From Achatina immaculata (Eukaryota > Mollusca > Gastropoda > Stylommatophora > Achatinidae): a stretch of 64,000 nucleotides of DNA. The notes beneath the pieces were generated by a model. It saw only the letters and a list, made by a program, of their open reading frames with translations. It was not told the DNA's origin and did no database searches. The stretch's first letter is position 1. Each line of letters starts with the position of its first letter. The translations under genes were made by a program, and so were the position numbers. The stretch lies in assembly GCA_009760885.1 (NCBI GenBank), contig CM019713.1, positions 6,673,266 to 6,737,265 on the forward strand, given 5' to 3'. Positions 63,776 through 64,000 of this stretch are shown in pieces.

Positions 63776-64000
63776 TTCCAGCTACATAATCCCATACAGA
63801 AAGAAACTAGTTTGCTTCCTGAGCACAGAAATCTATCTCCCCAATCCTGCCTCCTTTTTTTCCGTATCTTTCTCACTTGACACCCCCCCCCCCCCTCCTA
63901 ACGTCATCCATCCATTTCTGGGGTTACCTTCGGCTCTTCTCGGTTCCGTCTGGTCAAACTCCTTCTTAAGAGAAAATCAGAGCATCAGTGTACTTTACAC
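63776..64000. other. Nothing recognised
   Basis: Contains C13 at 63883-63895. No other feature. Confidence 0.4.

Overview
This window is eukaryotic. It has one clearly intron-split gene, many decayed non-LTR retrotransposons, Penelope-like and DNA-transposon relics, tRNA-derived SINEs, and very many minisatellites. No bacterial gene organisation is present: no operons and no ribosome binding sites. The mix of RTE/CR1-type LINEs with trinucleotide tails, Penelope-like GIY-YIG remnants, TTAA-flanked MITEs and AT-rich introns fits an invertebrate, most likely a lophotrochozoan such as a gastropod mollusc. That assignment is inference from repeat style, not proof.

Region 1 (1-5.6 kb): a minus-strand RTE-like LINE that keeps its 5' end and endonuclease but loses the 3' part of its reverse transcriptase, then repeat fragments and a dead mariner with both TIRs and TA target sites.

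Region 2 (5.8-21 kb): the 3' part of a plus-strand C2H2 zinc-finger gene. Five exons (5790-5908, 10819-11157, 13150-13582, 16125-16436, 19451-19755) join in compatible phases into about 501 residues: one zinc finger, basic segments, a Gln/Ser/Thr-rich region, and an acidic C-terminus with a stop. A 3' UTR candidate runs to an AATAAA near 20972. The introns hold LINEs, minisatellites, a 0.7-kb triplet array just before an exon, two piggyBac-like MITEs and a Penelope 3' end. A third MITE lies just past the 3' UTR.

Region 3 (21-39 kb): layered relics, including a truncated Tc1 interrupted by LINE A, which is in turn interrupted by another LINE with a 13-bp target duplication. Also here are a CR1/L2-type LINE with recognisable reverse transcriptase motifs and a Penelope-like GIY-YIG remnant.

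Region 4 (39-56 kb): mostly tandem repeats, including a 44-bp minisatellite (about 20 copies), a (TATG)n block, a 42-bp array that keeps a 150-codon frame open, and a 2-kb satellite of about 35 bp with a 349-bp higher-order duplication. A complete tRNA-derived SINE with an 11-bp target duplication and a 5'-truncated RTE with a 12-bp one are among the cleanest insertions.

Region 5 (55.6-64 kb): an RTE 3' half with an intact YADD, lying inside a ~113-bp, nearly identical inverted repeat, then LINE fragments and one candidate minus-strand host exon (60679-60812). Apart from the zinc-finger gene and this exon I see no convincing host genes. Most longer open frames are transposon debris or by-products of tandem repeats.
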